DNA from: Auanema rhodensis
Taxonomy: Eukaryota; Nematoda; Chromadorea; Rhabditida; Rhabditidae
Assembly: GCA_964057225.1 (NCBI GenBank)
Contig: OZ059899.1
Location: forward strand, 12,090,001 to 12,154,000
Reading direction: 5' to 3'
Length of the DNA stretch: 64,000 nucleotides
The position numbers and the translations under genes were made by a program. Under the pieces are notes generated by a model that was given only the letters and a program-made list of their open reading frames with translations, was not told where the DNA came from and ran no database searches. Below are positions 12,421 to 25,800 of this stretch, piece after piece. The number at the start of each line of letters is the position of its first letter. Position 1 is the first letter of the stretch.

Positions 12421-15175
12421 ATGGCTACAGCACCTGCTCCACTTAGTGAAGAAAATCAAAAAAGAAAGGATTTAATCCTTCGTAATCTACAAGTAGTCTT
12501 ATTTATTTATTATTTGTCTATGATTGATTTTGAAGGAGCATCTTGGAGGTGATAAGATTGATAAACAGTTAGAAAATGGGAAGTTAATGCATCTTTATTG
12601 GGGAACAGCCACAACTGGCAAACCCCATATTGGATACTTAGTACCTATGAGAAAAATTGCTGATTTTCTCCATGCTGGTCTTAAGGTTACACTTTAAAAA
12701 GTTTAGTTATTTCACCTAATTGGTTAAGGTAACAATCTTGTTTGCTGACTTACATGCCTTTTTGGATAACATGAAGAGTACTTGGGAACTTTTAGAGAAT
12801 CGTGTTATTTATTATGAAAATGTTATCAAAGCTTTATTAGAGAGTCTTGATGTGCCTATTGATCAATTACACTTTGTTCGAGGAACAACATATCAGTTAA
12901 GCAAGTATGTGATTTTAAGAATTTCTTATTTGACTTGCTTCTTCATAGGGAATATACCGATGACCTCATTCGTCTTTGTGGATTAGTCACTCGCCGTACT
13001 GCTTTAAAAGCTGGAGCTGAAGTAGTAAAGCAGGTAATTATGAAAGAAATTTTACCGAATTGATTGCGTTTTGTTTGAGGTTGATTCACCTCTTCTTAGT
13101 GGATTATTGTATCCTTTGCTTCAAGCCCTTGATGAACAATATCTTAAAGTAGATGGACAATTCGGAGGTGTCGATCAACGAAAGATTTTTATCTTGGCAG
13201 AAGAGCAATTGCCTAAGCTTAAATTAGGAAAGCGCTGGCATCTTATGAATCCCATGGTACCTGGCCTTACAGGAACCAAGATGAGTAGTTCCGAAGAAAA
13301 TTCTAAGATTGATTTAATGGATAAAGAGGAAATCATCAAGCGTAAAATTGGATCCGCATCTTGTGAGAGGTTTGCATAGTTGTTTCAATTTCAATAATTA
13401 TTATAAATTCTCAGAGAAGAAGAAAATAATGGAGTTCTCTCATTCTATGCTAATGTTGTTTTACCTATTGTTTCAACAATCAAGTTAGACAACAAAGAAT
13501 ATGATAGCTATGAAAACATTAAGAGCGATTTTCTTAATGGTAAACTGTCCGATGAACATTTGAAATCAGCTTTAGCTGATTTTTTGAGTACTCTTCTCAC
13601 TAAAGTATATTCTTACTTTATATTCCTATTGTATCAAATCAATCTTTAGATCCAAATCAAATGTGATAATGATGTCGTTAGAGATGCTATCGAGAAGGGA
13701 TATCAAGCTGTCCCAGATGCCCAACCTACGGCTAATGTTGTTACTTACACCTCTGATCCATCGATCTTAAAGAATTTCCCTGAAGGCTTCCAAGTAAGTG
13801 TTGGTTTTTGAATTCACTGTATAAAGCTTATTTCAGTTGATTGGTCCATCCAATTCAGTAAGTAATGCTCTTGCTGAAAAGCGGGAACTAAAAGTTTGCT
13901 TCCCAATACATCCAAAAGGAAATTTCCATCTCGGTTTTGTTTCCGGTCTTCTCAAACTGAAAGTGAGAATGTTCTTTATTTAAATATAGTATAGTAATTA
14001 TGTTAGGCTCTGTGTGATGCTCATTCTAACGTTAAAGCTACTGTTCTGGTTTCCGGAATTGAAGCTTTCTTAGATCAGGAAAAAACGGAATGGAGTTTGG
14101 TTTCGACTCGTGCTGATTTCTTCAAGGCTACTTGCGAATTCTTACTGTCTAAATTAGGTCTTCAAGACAAAGTGGAAGTAGTTTTAGCTTCTAGCTTCCC
14201 TGATTATTTCAATAAGTAATATTTTTTTATAAATCCTAATTTTTTTTCTGAATTTCAGGGATTATGTTCTGGATATGTACAAGATGGCATGTTCTGTAAC
14301 GGAAGAAGAAACAGCTGTTGAGGATGGTTAGTTGTACTAAGTGCGTTATTTCTTTATGTTTTTCTTTTGCAGGTGGAAATCTTTCTTGTAACTTGATCCC
14401 ACTATTCTATGCTTTAAATCTTCGTCTTGTAAATCCTGACTTGGTCATTACTGGTAATGATCAACAAAAGGTTGCTAGTCTTGCTGAGAAAGTAAGTTAA
14501 TATATTCTCATTGTTCTGTAGAATTTCTGTATTATTCAAGCTTCTTCGTTCTGTTGGTAGCTCTGTTCCTACTCATTTCTCCTATGAATGCCTTCTTGGA
14601 TGTGATGGAAAGAAGATGGGATGCAGCAATGTTGATTTCTTGTTACATCCGTTCGAGACTCCTAAGCAATTGAAAACAAAAATAGGAAGGTGCGTTATTG
14701 AATATACACATTTGCTGGTAAACACATCAGTCTGTTTCAGATCGTTCTGTGCTCCAGGAGAGCTGGACAACAACATTCCAATGCAATATGCTCGTGAGAT
14801 TGTCTTCCCTATTCTGAAGGGCGAGGGTAATATTAATGAAAGATTGGAATCGTTGTTATGGTATCATTTTATAGGCTTAAAGATTTTACGGTCTGAAGAT
14901 AATGGTGGTGATGTTGAAATTAAGAACTACGAAGCTTTGGTGCAAGAATTTTTGGTTGGATCAAAGCCCGACTTCCCACTCCATCCAGGAGATTTGAAGA
15001 AAAGTGTAACTGATGTCATAGAAGAGTAAGGGGAATCTTTTTTGTTTGTTTCTTATTGACTTGGTATAGGCTTTTCAAAATGAACGATAGTGATAAGGAT
15101 AGATTAACCAAGCTCTTCGCTGACTCGTTCCCAAGCAAAAAGGGAAAGGGAGGTAATAAGAAGAAGGCTAACTAA
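12421..15175 (+). CDS. YARS1: Cytoplasmic tyrosyl-tRNA synthetase, tandem double-domain form
   Basis: Charges tRNA-Tyr in the cytosol. Fourteen exons, all phase-consistent: 12421-12492, 12536-12685, 12729-12904, 12949-13033, 13080-13369, 13415-13604, 13650-13793, 13837-13962, 14007-14215, 14259-14326, 14373-14491, 14541-14689, 14741-15025, 15070-15175; 722 residues. Residues about 1-340 form a full class I TyrRS unit with the HIGH-type motif PHIGY, the KMSKS-type motif KMSSS and the tyrosine-pocket sequence QFGGVDQRK. Residues about 345-722 repeat the fold in degenerate form (FHLGF for HIGH, KKMGCS for [14 protein letters not shown] for the pocket), ending in an anticodon-binding region ([10 protein letters not shown]) and a Lys/Gly-rich tail. 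No EMAPII domain is present. Introns are about 40-55 bases. The start follows an acceptor-like tttttatag. Confidence 0.93.
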
Positions 15176-15618
15176 ATGTAAGTTCAATCTCTTGAACTCT
15201 CTTTTGTAAAATTTGTTTTTAGGGTTATCTTAATATACAAGGTATTTGTTCGAGAAAAGAGGATTCTTGTAATATGAACTTGTTTTCTTTCTTTCTTTCA
15301 AATACGCTTTATTTATTGTTTGATTCTTTTTTTTATTGTTGACGGTGATGTTTTTTTTTGGTTTTTCACTAAAAATTTTAATAAAAGTTTTATTTAAAAC
15401 AGTTATAATATTATGGATATTTGAATATTTAAAGTTGTATTGGAGAATGTACATAAGAGAAGCGTGCAGGAATTTTAATGAAATATGATATCCATTGATG
15501 CTTCATCGCTCACTCTATTCAGAATTTTGCTGGTGGTAAGCCATCCAGCATAAGTTGGAAAATCTAATTTCAATATATTATTAAATTTGAATAATATTAA
15601 GTAGACGATGAGAAGAAA
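15176..15618. other. Convergent 3' spacer between TyrRS and the small membrane-protein gene
   Basis: The two genes end tail to tail. The stretch holds T-rich runs and an aataaa-like signal in the attttaataaaag context near 15375 that could serve polyadenylation of the plus-strand gene. No gene is seen. Confidence 0.4.
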
Positions 15619-16141
15619 TTACTTCTCAATTGGAACAATCTTGATGTTAGGTGGATTTAGTTCAACCTTTTTAGATTTGTTACACTGTCGACGGACGTGT
15701 AAAAGTAGAAGACTGAACACAGCCACAACTGATACGAAAGCGCATCCCAATAAGGAAGCTCTAAAATCAGAAAAAAAAGAATTAGAAGAATGTTATAAGA
15801 GATGCATACAATATTATAATATTCAGCTTTTGATTTCCTCTTCCATCACTTAAAATATCGTCGAGTATAGATTTTAGAATAGATTTATCACTTATACCTA
15901 TAATGCATGAAAATTCTATAACTATTCAGAAAATAATTTAACCATACCTGATGCAATCATGTAGAATAGGGATATATAAGCGGAAAGAGTGTCTGGTCGC
16001 ATAAGAGTCTCCCATATGAGCTGTTTGTCCGCCAAAAGTCCTCAAGGCACCTCATCTAGCTTGTCCTGTCATTGACACCTATCTAACCTCTGTCGTCGGA
16101 TACGGTCTGTTCACTGCATCGAGTGTGAAGAACCGGCTCAT
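15619..16141 (-). CDS. Small membrane protein with two hydrophobic segments, family unknown
   Basis: Four exons with matching phases (16141-16088, 16020-15948, 15897-15810, 15760-15619) encode 118 residues. The protein begins MSRFFTLDAVNRPYPTTE. It has a first hydrophobic segment around residues 30-42 (LSAYISLFYMIAS), a polar loop with SILKSILDDILSDG, a strong membrane span at about 68-92 (LASLLGCAFVSVVAVFSLLL), then a basic stop-transfer HVRRQCNKSKK and a short polar tail ending VPIEK. The ATG lies 13 bases after an acceptor (ggtcttag at 16155), as expected for trans-splicing. An alternative model starts at the downstream Met at 16002 (94 residues), where the first segment would act as a signal peptide. 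It lies 721 bases downstream of the tensin stop on the same strand, so it could be a downstream operon gene. I do not recognise a family. Confidence 0.6.
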
Positions 16142-16154
16142 TGAGCGTTCTATT

Positions 16155-16861
16155 CTAAGACCAGATATAAGAACAATAGAGAGTTTGAGCACAAGAGTTG
16201 TTGAATGACTGACTATAAGGATTGAATGAATATGTGATAAAGATTGAAAGATATTGCATGATATAATATTTATTAATGTATTTGCATTAGCAGAGAGCGA
16301 TTTTAATTTATAAAATGACAATTATATACAAAAAAACTATAACAAACGTATATTGAGAAAGAAAACTATTAAGAGCTCTATGGCCATTTTGGCCAGTAAG
16401 GCCACAAGACACTTGGGGATAAGGCGACTTATTGAAGATGAAGCCAATATTGTTCTGTTTCTTTTCTAAAAAAAACCAAAAAGAAAAAAAGAAGTCAAAA
16501 CATTAAACAGCTAAGGAGTGTTGTTTTCTTAATAACAAACGGAGTTTGAGACTTCGATTATATGTATAAACATTCCAAGAGAAATGCATCAACTGAACTA
16601 GATGTGAGAACACGGTTTAGAAGAAAAGCTGTGTTGTATATAACGCTATTAAGTGGTACTAAACTACAAGTATAAAAAATCTGATTGATGGTATAGAAAA
16701 AGAAAAAGAATTAAAATTTGGACGGAACAAGCTTAACAAAGAATTGAGCAGTGTTAGACAATATAAATAATATAATGTAATGTATATGTGCTTATATGTA
16801 TGTATAAACATGAATGATAAATCTGGACTTAAACAAAATGCAATGGAGCTATAACATGGGT
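16155..16861. other. Spacer between tensin stop and small membrane-protein gene
   Basis: On the minus strand this is the tensin 3' UTR followed by the upstream region of the small membrane-protein gene. It contains three GGCC tetramers spaced exactly nine bases apart (16382-16403) and is otherwise AT-rich. The minus-strand open frame at 16659-16865 is Phe/Leu/Ser-rich with no splice support. Confidence 0.4.
16382..16403. repeat. Triple GGCC(N5) periodic element
   Basis: GGCC occurs at 16382, 16391 and 16400, forming two overlapping GGCCN5GGCC sites in an otherwise AT-rich region. The first pair also forms an inverted repeat ggcca-ttt-tggcc. Its function is unknown. It could be a protein-binding site upstream of the minus-strand gene that starts at 16141. 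Confidence 0.4.
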
Positions 16862-19800
16862 TCACCTTCGATTGGCTAACATAACCTTGTTGATGAAATT
16901 AACAACAGCACTAGCCGGTTGTTCTTGCTCTAATTCAGCGAAGACGTGACAAGAATTTTCATATGATGATGGCTGAAACAATTCAATTTTATAAGAAAAT
17001 ACATAGAGCTTCAAGTCTACCTTTCTTGCTACAAATGCGAACATACGGGCACTAGGCACGCAACTGTCAGTAAATCCAATTACTGTATAGTTATTAAACC
17101 TGAATTATCTTCATTAGTTACCAACATTTGAAAAAAAGAGTAACCTTCTCTCTGAAGGATCCATTCCAGCATAAGTAACTGAATTTACAGGGAAATGACG
17201 ACGGAAGAAGACTGTACGAGTATTATCCGTTAATGTTACTCCTTGTGAAGAAACCTGTATGATTACGTATGTTAAGAAACATAATTATAAATTGCTAATT
17301 ACTTTAAAATGAACAGACACCGGTCTAGTTGCTTCTTTCTGAGCTTCTTCTACAGCTTGTACAATTGCTCTTCGAACACATTCACTTCCAGTTAGTGATT
17401 CAACATCTATGCTTCCAACATATGCTACGTTACATGCTGAAATAAATAAAAAGTACTTTGGTATCAGCGTTTCCTAATAATTAAAACGATCTTATTCCTC
17501 TTATTGCTTTTACGGGGATGAGTGGGAGTGTAGAGGGCGTGAATTTCACATATGGTTTAAACTATTTTTGTTCTCATCTTGCTCTTCAACAAGTGAACAA
17601 ATCGCATTTCCGACAAGTTGAGAAAGAATAGAATGAAGAAGCAACATCATTTAAAACGATGAGACTGCAAAGCGTAGTAACAAGACAAAGCATGTGGTAA
17701 GATCGAATAAAGGAAACTAAGGCTAGATAGGGCTAGAAGAGGGTAGAGTAAAAGATGCATTGAATTGAACAAAATAAATAATGCTATCGGATGACTTTGT
17801 ATGTATCGTTAAGAATCAAATCAAAGACGTTATTCAAATGAAACTAAAAGAAAACAAAATAGTAAAATAACTAGAATATATATGAATGGGTAAAATGATC
17901 GTTCATCTATAAGAATGAGGTCAATTACGAATGAAGTAATTGAAAAATGGGCAACAATAGGCTTTTTGAAAGAGAGAAGCAATGGTATTCAGAAGTATTA
18001 TATATATATTTTCTCTTACCTGCTCCTTGCTCGAGAAGAGCTTGTGTAGCTGATACATGCTCAGGAGTTGTTGCTGGATCGTATTCTGGTAGAATTAATC
18101 GCGTGGGTAAAGCTAAGGGTGTAATTGAATGTTGATATACTAACGCAGATAATGATCCGAATACTGGCTGAAATGAAAAGAAAATAGATTAGTTACCGTC
18201 AATTGAAACGAAAATCAATCACCTCATTGTTACATCCCTTCAGTTTCACACCTTTAGGTGATGGCTCAATAAGGAAATGTCGAACCAATTCCGTTCCATC
18301 TCCTACAAATACATATTTTAGCCATTCCAAATGTATATAAATCATCTTTTCGAGCCCCAGCATTATATGTAGCTTTTTGGAGTCAATCTCTCGCGGTTTC
18401 TCATTCAAGATTTGTTAGAACCAACATTGCATCAGCACTGATCCCGATTCCCCCGAGAGCATAAGTCGTAAAATAACACTCCAACTACTAACCCAGATTT
18501 CGAAAAGCACGTTTCTTTTCATCTTGCAATATCGTAGTAACTAAGCAGATATGTTTTCCCTGTCTATATATAGATATATACACATTGAGTTTTGAACCAT
18601 TTCCTCAAATTATACGATTCATTCTAATTGAAATTCCTTTTTTTTCTTGAACAATACGGAGAAATATTTTAAAATGACCGACAAAAGCAGTCACTTAGCT
18701 CTCTGTTCTTCCTAACAATATAATCTCTTTTTCTAAATCTATAGGTCACTTTCACATGAAAAACAAAAACAATTTTATGGAATTTAAACTTATTTTCTAT
18801 ATAAAATAAGGTGGAAGAAGTTAGAATATCAAACAAATAAACAATATGATTGATAGAAATAAGATATGAATCGTGTTCAATGCTCTGATCCTCTATATCA
18901 TTCACCTAAAGGTGATACAAATATTTTTTCGGAACAAATGCTAAGTTCAAAGATCTTTCAATTCATTGTCGTATTTCCTATGGGATGTGTAGGTTGTACT
19001 AAACGATCCCAAAGGATAACAAATGCTATAAGAATCTTCTGTCAGATCTCTTTACTCCTGTGCGAAAGGAGAAGCATATGTATATCCGTCAGCAGTGCAG
19101 TGCGAACAACAGAAAAATGCATGAAAGCGTTTAGTTGAGAGCACGCGAACGTCAAGAAAATTCTGAAAACATGCTGTCTTCTTGGTATTTCAGTATTTGA
19201 CACACATACGCTTCCGGCTTTCAAAAGTTCATGTATACGAAATGTACATATATATATGTATAGTAATGCTTAGATAGCAGTAAATTATATTCAATTCCCC
19301 ACTATTCATATAAGAAGAGAAAAAAATTGTCTTAGTTTTTCTCCTATTTGGAAGCTGCATCCAAGAAAACAAGATATACACATATATACATATGTATATG
19401 CAGGTTTAATCGAACACATGATGAACACGAGACAAGCATAAACATTGTCGATTAAAGAAAATTGTCGTGTTCTTCCTCCGAATTTTCGCAAATCCTTTGA
19501 TTTTATTTTGGTCAGCTTCGGCTAGCATAAGCAAAAGCGAAAGGCAATTGAATCAGCTCCAACTCGGGCAAGTGCGAGCAAAACATGAATAGATAACTGA
19601 ATGACATTCAATCTTATTATACATGAGCAGTTGACCAACAAGACAAAAAAAAAGGAAAGAAAGAGAGAAATCATAGTATTGTATGTATATGTACATATAT
19701 GGATATATACATGATATGTAATTCATACAAACACCGTATATAGTTTTTTTTTTTTGAGGAAAAATATACATTTTCTTCTCTTTCATTCTAGAAAAATATT

Positions 19801-22800
19801 GAAATATTAAAAAGCACTTACCAGGAGCTACACCCGGCGGCGGTGTGGCGACTTTCAGAGCCAAGCCAAATGCTCCAGGAAAACTGTTTGAATCACGTAC
19901 AACAAATGTACCTGGATGTTTATCTCGTAACATATTAATAGCTGAAAAGAAAATGAATTATTACATGAAACATCTTAGACTTTTCTATGAGGAAAACGGT
20001 TTTCTTTTTCTGTTTTTTTTTTTGATTTTCAAATACATTTGCTAAGGCCAACATTCACAGAACAATATTGATGGACAATATGAATGAAGAAAGTAAATAT
20101 CATATTCCAACAACGAAGAAACACTTTTAACGTCATGGTACTATGACATCGAGCAAACATCAGTTTAGGCTGCTTTCAATATGTGAGTTCATAGTCACCG
20201 TTTATCAACGTAGATGGTATTTTTGAGCTAACACTGTAAGTCATGCATGTCTTTCAATGGCAGTTGACCCCCCCACCCCTCTCCCTATTCTTCCTCCTCC
20301 ACCCCCATACTTTCACCAAAGCAGCCAACATTACCAAGCATCAAATGTAAAAGAGAAGAAGAGATTCAGAGACAGTACAATGTTGACAAAATGAATAAAG
20401 ACACGTGAATTTTGAATTAATGTTACTGATAGTTTTGCAATTATGTTTCTTTACCTTTTCTTCTGAGCGAATAGATCAATTTTTATTTATTTAAAAATGT
20501 GGTCAGTATATGATCTAGGTCTCGTCTGTTACACTTAAATGAACGAGAAAACCAAATGATGGACGAGGGCAAAACGATAATGCTTCTCTCAATCTCAGGT
20601 GGCCGCCCCCAATCTTCTCTTTATCTCAACTTGTTAAAAACTTGAACACCGGCTTAGAGTCCTCTTCTTTCTTTTAAAGAAACAAAAAAAAGAAATAAAA
20701 CGAATTAGAAGATATTTTATCCTAATTGAAATTCAATTTGAAAAGGCGAATGAATAGAAGAAGATGTAGAAGTGGTTTCCCATCAACGAGATTTCATCGT
20801 TCTCATAAGATTTCGAAAAGATGAGTACCATGAAGCTTCATCACCAGCCAATCATTCTTTTGCTCACCCAATCATTCTTTGAAACTTGGCGAGACCATAA
20901 AAAACTTGCTCACTATGCCATCATAGGAATAATGAGAGTTATGCAGTTTGTCACAATAATCATGACATTGTGATTATTGCTAGTAAATCTGTTTTTCTTT
21001 GAAATTCAATAGAACCACCTATCCTCCTTCTTCCTTCAAACAACATTCTGATTCAGATGTTCAATGAATGTAATCAATCGATATTGGATAGGGCTGTGCA
21101 CGAGACATTTATACTGCATTGTAAAGCCAAAGGCGAACAAAGCGTTTTGAAAGCCGCACCACAGGCCAGGCCAACCGACAAATTTCTCAACTTGCTTCAG
21201 CAGGCCAGTTGATCAGAATGAAAAGCAAACTGAGAAGAATCAAGAAGCGAAACAGACGAAAATGACATTTTTCTGTCGGTGTGTTGCAAGCACAACACCA
21301 GAATCTGTAACGTCATCAAGGCGCTGTTCTCTTTTTTCTGATCATACAGAAAGGGAGAGAGAGTGAAAAGCAAATAAAATGTAAATCAGCTATGCGACAC
21401 CACGTCTGATCACAATTTCTACAACTTTGAAACAAAAAAAATGTGTTGCTCACAAGAAGTCAAAAGAACAAAGAAAGAGAAACAGAAAAAGAGGAGCTTA
21501 CAACTCATGAAAGTATCCAGTAAAACGCTATTAGATGTAGTTAGATAGATAGTTAAATATTGGAATAATATTATTATTTATAAGTTAACATACCTTGTTC
21601 TCTTGTAATATGTGGTTTATACCAATATTTGGATGTATCTTTCACGAATACTGGATGATGATGTATGATGTCGGAAGCATCTGGAACAAGAAAATATAAG
21701 AGAAATTTACATTTTTTTATAAAAAAAATTTTAAATTTTGATGTTATAATTTATGTGTTAAATGAATATACTCTATCATCCTTTTGATAATTCTCTTAAT
21801 TATTATCAATATCTCTTATTCACTTTCCTGAATCAGCGATGATGATACATCATAGAAACAATTCTTTGTGAATAATGATGATGGTGATGATGATAAAACA
21901 TTGATTATTATTATAAAATTGAAACTAATATTGGATTAAAATATATAAAAATCAATAAAAATTTATAATAAAAAGAATTAGAAGATCATACGCGATGTAT
22001 TCGATCTAGCTTGAATAATATTCGGATGATTATTGTGCAGATGATGCTGAGACTTCCGAAGCTGGTCATCCGCATGATAGTTTGAATTAGCTGGAGAGGT
22101 CGACGAATTTCGACTATCTTTCTCAGATGTTTCAGAGGTTGTTGTTGTGTTGCGAGCCGGCTCAGTAGATGTTTCACGTGGCTGAGCAGGATCGGTTGAA
22201 CTTGATGTCGAATCTGACAGAATGACCGTTTCCACGTACGACGGTTTCATGTGTAGAATGGTGTCTGTGACAACAGGCACAGGTATAGGAGAACGAGACG
22301 GTGATTCATGTTCTGATGAACAGCCACTACTTTCAGATGATGCGAGGGAAACATCTTCGTGTCGTTTCATGTGAATAACAACTCGAGTTGAAGGACCTGG
22401 CTCGCAAGCCATGTCGTAACTCAAGGTAAAGAGTATCGAATGTAGTTGACCAGTAATAACAGAATAGAAAACAGAGATGAAACTACTACGTTCCGAAGCT
22501 ACAACTTATTTCAGAAAACTGAACGTCTAAGCAGTTTGGGAGAGACGACTGACGACCTCACACACAGAGACAGCAAAAGAGAGCTATCGGGAACAGAGAT
22601 AGAGTCTGTTGAAGAGGGTACGAGAGAATGAGAGTGAAACGCAAGAGAAAAAGAGAGAGACAGCCGACTGCACGCAATTGGCAAACTCCGCCCACATTTT
22701 CACCACAACATGTAGTTGAAGCCGCAGGGCCAGTGCTCATCCCAGTGAGGATTCTGCTACACTTTCAACTCTAGTAACATATTCTTTATATCCATCTGTC

Positions 22801-25800
22801 TCTTCTTCTTCTTCTTTTCTCTCTATTTCTCTTTCTCCATTCATCTAGAACTATAATCTTTCACTTTAGATATTTCTGTGAGGGCAGCTGATAAGAGAGG
22901 GGAGGGAATAAATGAAAAGAGATGAGAAATGAATGAAAGATTATATAGGATAATACTAACAGATGAGAGTTATCAGAACAGTAAAGATGAAGAAGATTGA
23001 GACAAGTAAATGAGAGAAACAAAAATAAAGGAGAGAAAACTTATAGCATAGTTAGAGCAATACTTTGATTTTCTCTTTACCTCTTCATTATCCTTACTAT
23101 CTGTTACGTTTCTCTCTTTTCCCATCCCTCCTTCATCACCGAATCATCCATCAATAACAAATACTGGACAAAAACATTCAGGCTAGAATGATTTTCGTAT
23201 TTGGTGCAATAAGACAATCTGATATGAAGCTTTAGCTTGTTATATCGAGTGCAACTGCTTTGGCCGAAGTGTAGGTGATGGATGAAATGTAACTTCAAAA
23301 TACAATGACCAAACACACAATTAAAACACAAAATATCATTCAATCTTAGAGTTCAATTGGTTGACATTGACTATGAAATCATTAATTCATAGTATTTCAA
23401 GTGAAATAGAAATCAAATGAATATCATCATTTTGAAACATTTTTGTGAATTTTGATTTTTTAAAGTGAGAGAGTTATATGATATATGAATGGCATATCAA
23501 ATATCATTCAATATCAACATATTTGATAGCATCTAACTATATCATATAATATAAATTTTATGACAATTGTTAAAGTATTTAATAAATCTCATAAACATAC
23601 CAACTGAAGTTAATGATGATCGTCTACTCAACTGACCGTATTGAGAGCGTGGTGAAGCTGCTCTAAAATTGAATTGTATATGATGACATCAGAATATACA
23701 TCTATGTAGCTTTAGGCTCCTCAATATACCTGTTGTTCAGTGTGTGTGCTCTATCTAGATCACCTTTTCCAGTACCATTTTGGTTGTACAAGAGAGGATG
23801 GAAAGGAATAGGAGTTTCCCGAGCAATTGGAAAAGCAGGTGTTTGACTTCTTTGTGCAAAACTGCTCTATAATAAAAGAAAATTAAATAAATATAAATAA
23901 TTGACGAGGAAAAACATACATTTTCAGGGAAGTATCGAGTAGGAGTGTCTGGTCGATAAATGGTACCACTGGAATATAGTTCTCGTTGTGGTGTTTCTGC
24001 TCGATATATAGCAGCAGCAACACGTTCCTTAAACAATATACATATCAAATATACTTATCAAATCAATAATACCTGTCCAGATATGAATCTTGTAGAGCCA
24101 TCAGATTTCTGTTGTGCAGGTTCCTGATAGGCAAAAGCCGGACGATCAGCAGCACCATAAGATTTATGTCGTTGAAGACTTTTCGATTCTCGCGCTGAAT
24201 CTGCGCGATGTACAGGCTAAAAGAGAAATTGTATACACAGATAGAAGCAGATCAAGTTTTAAGTTGTTGTTGTTGTGTAAGATACAAATAACATACCTGA
24301 ACAATGGTGCTCAGTGTATTAAAGTCAAAATCTTCATTATCTTGATAGTTTCCATTCTGATGTCTGGGGTTATTATAATGAGACTGTAATAGTAAAATAT
24401 ATCAAAATATAATAATAAATTCATACATCAATGCTTGGAGTTGCTCTTTCACTTCTTCCTCCTGGACTTCTACTCCGATCGCGTGGTGGAGGAGTAGGAG
24501 GTTTACCACGAACACGACCCCTTCTAAAAATATTTCTTGAAGTCAGTAAACTGAAAAAAAAAACAAATGAACCTCGGTAACAAATCTTGGAATGGGCTAT
24601 ATGTATTTCTTAAACGTTCCTCTTCACGTTTATACTCAATTAATGGATCAACAGCTGTTCCGCTACCTATAAAATATTTATTTAAGAGAATTATATAAAT
24701 AAATTGAATTTGAAAAAATACCTTCATAGGAATAATCAGCTTCATGACGATGTCTGGTATCATTCTCATCATGTGCATGTTTCAATTCCTGATACAAAAA
24801 TATTTAATATTACAAACGAAATTCGCATGCAATCTACCTCCAGTAACATCTTTTCTTGTGTTCGTCGGCGTACAAGATCAGGATCAAGATCTCGCTTACT
24901 TCGAACTTTCTTTAATTTGTTGCTGAGCCAATCGTCTGGATTATGAGCATCCGATAGAGCGTCGTAATTTTCAGCAAAAAGTCTTCGATCTCTATAAATG
25001 ATTAGATTGATTTTAGTATTGTTACATGCGAAGAAAAACAATTTCAATAAAAAAAAGCAACACCACTACTAACGTCACTAAAACGTCCAAACGGAAACAT
25101 TTTTACAAAGAATTTCTTTTTCTTTTCTAAATAAATGACAAAAAAAGCTAATTGTAACGAGCAAACAGCATAACATGCTTCTAGATTCTCATCAAATTAA
25201 TAAATATACCGGAAAAAGGGTGAGTCTCTTTGTTCCACGTAAGTCTTCTTATTACTTCTTTAAAATATTACATCGAAATATATTTTAGAAAAGAATATAT
25301 ATAACTATGTATAAAGAATATATTATAATCTAACATAATATAAAAGAAAAAGACAAACTATACCTAGATGGCAAGGCAGCCACACTACGACAATTTCGAT
25401 TACGGAAGGCATCTCTGTCTCGAAGTTCCATACAGGAAACAGCAGGAGCAGGGCCAGATGAATTCAAAATATCATCTAATGGATCGCTGAAAAAACAAAG
25501 AAAAAGCATTTTTTTAATTGTTTTAAACTTCAATATTGAAGACATACGTGAAGCTTTCCACAGGCTTTAATTTTTTACGAGGCAATTCAACACTTTTAGC
25601 TCCAGCATGTCGTGGTGGAGGCTGTGGTACTGTCGATGGAGTCTTATAATTTAAATAGAAGTCAGGATCACACAGATCATCCATTACACTACTAAATAAA
25701 TTATAATTTTATAATATATACTATAATTTCATAATAAAATACCTATATTTTTCATCATGAAGTGTTCTATAACTACCATATTTTCCTTTATTCCTAGCTA

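Larger units (their letters stand above)
18021..23600 (-). other. Long introns around the tensin SH2 exons
   Basis: Introns 23600-21681, 21593-19942 and 19821-18303 separate the SH2 exons. Each is 1.5-1.9 kb, far longer than the other introns in the 3' half of the gene. They hold a pyrimidine-rich tract at 20267-20310 (accccccccacccc then tcctcctccaccc), poly-T/A tracts and GATGAT repeats near 21840-21895. Apart from the alternative first exon at 21992-22412 I see no exon in them. ORFs at 18866-19138 (+) and 19042-19224 (-) overlap each other and are unsupported. Confidence 0.4.

Noticed and set aside
13369-13380. Apparent early stop in TyrRS after CERFA
   Set aside because: Resolved by a GT donor after base 13369 and an acceptor at 13414; the joined frame continues [12 protein letters not shown].
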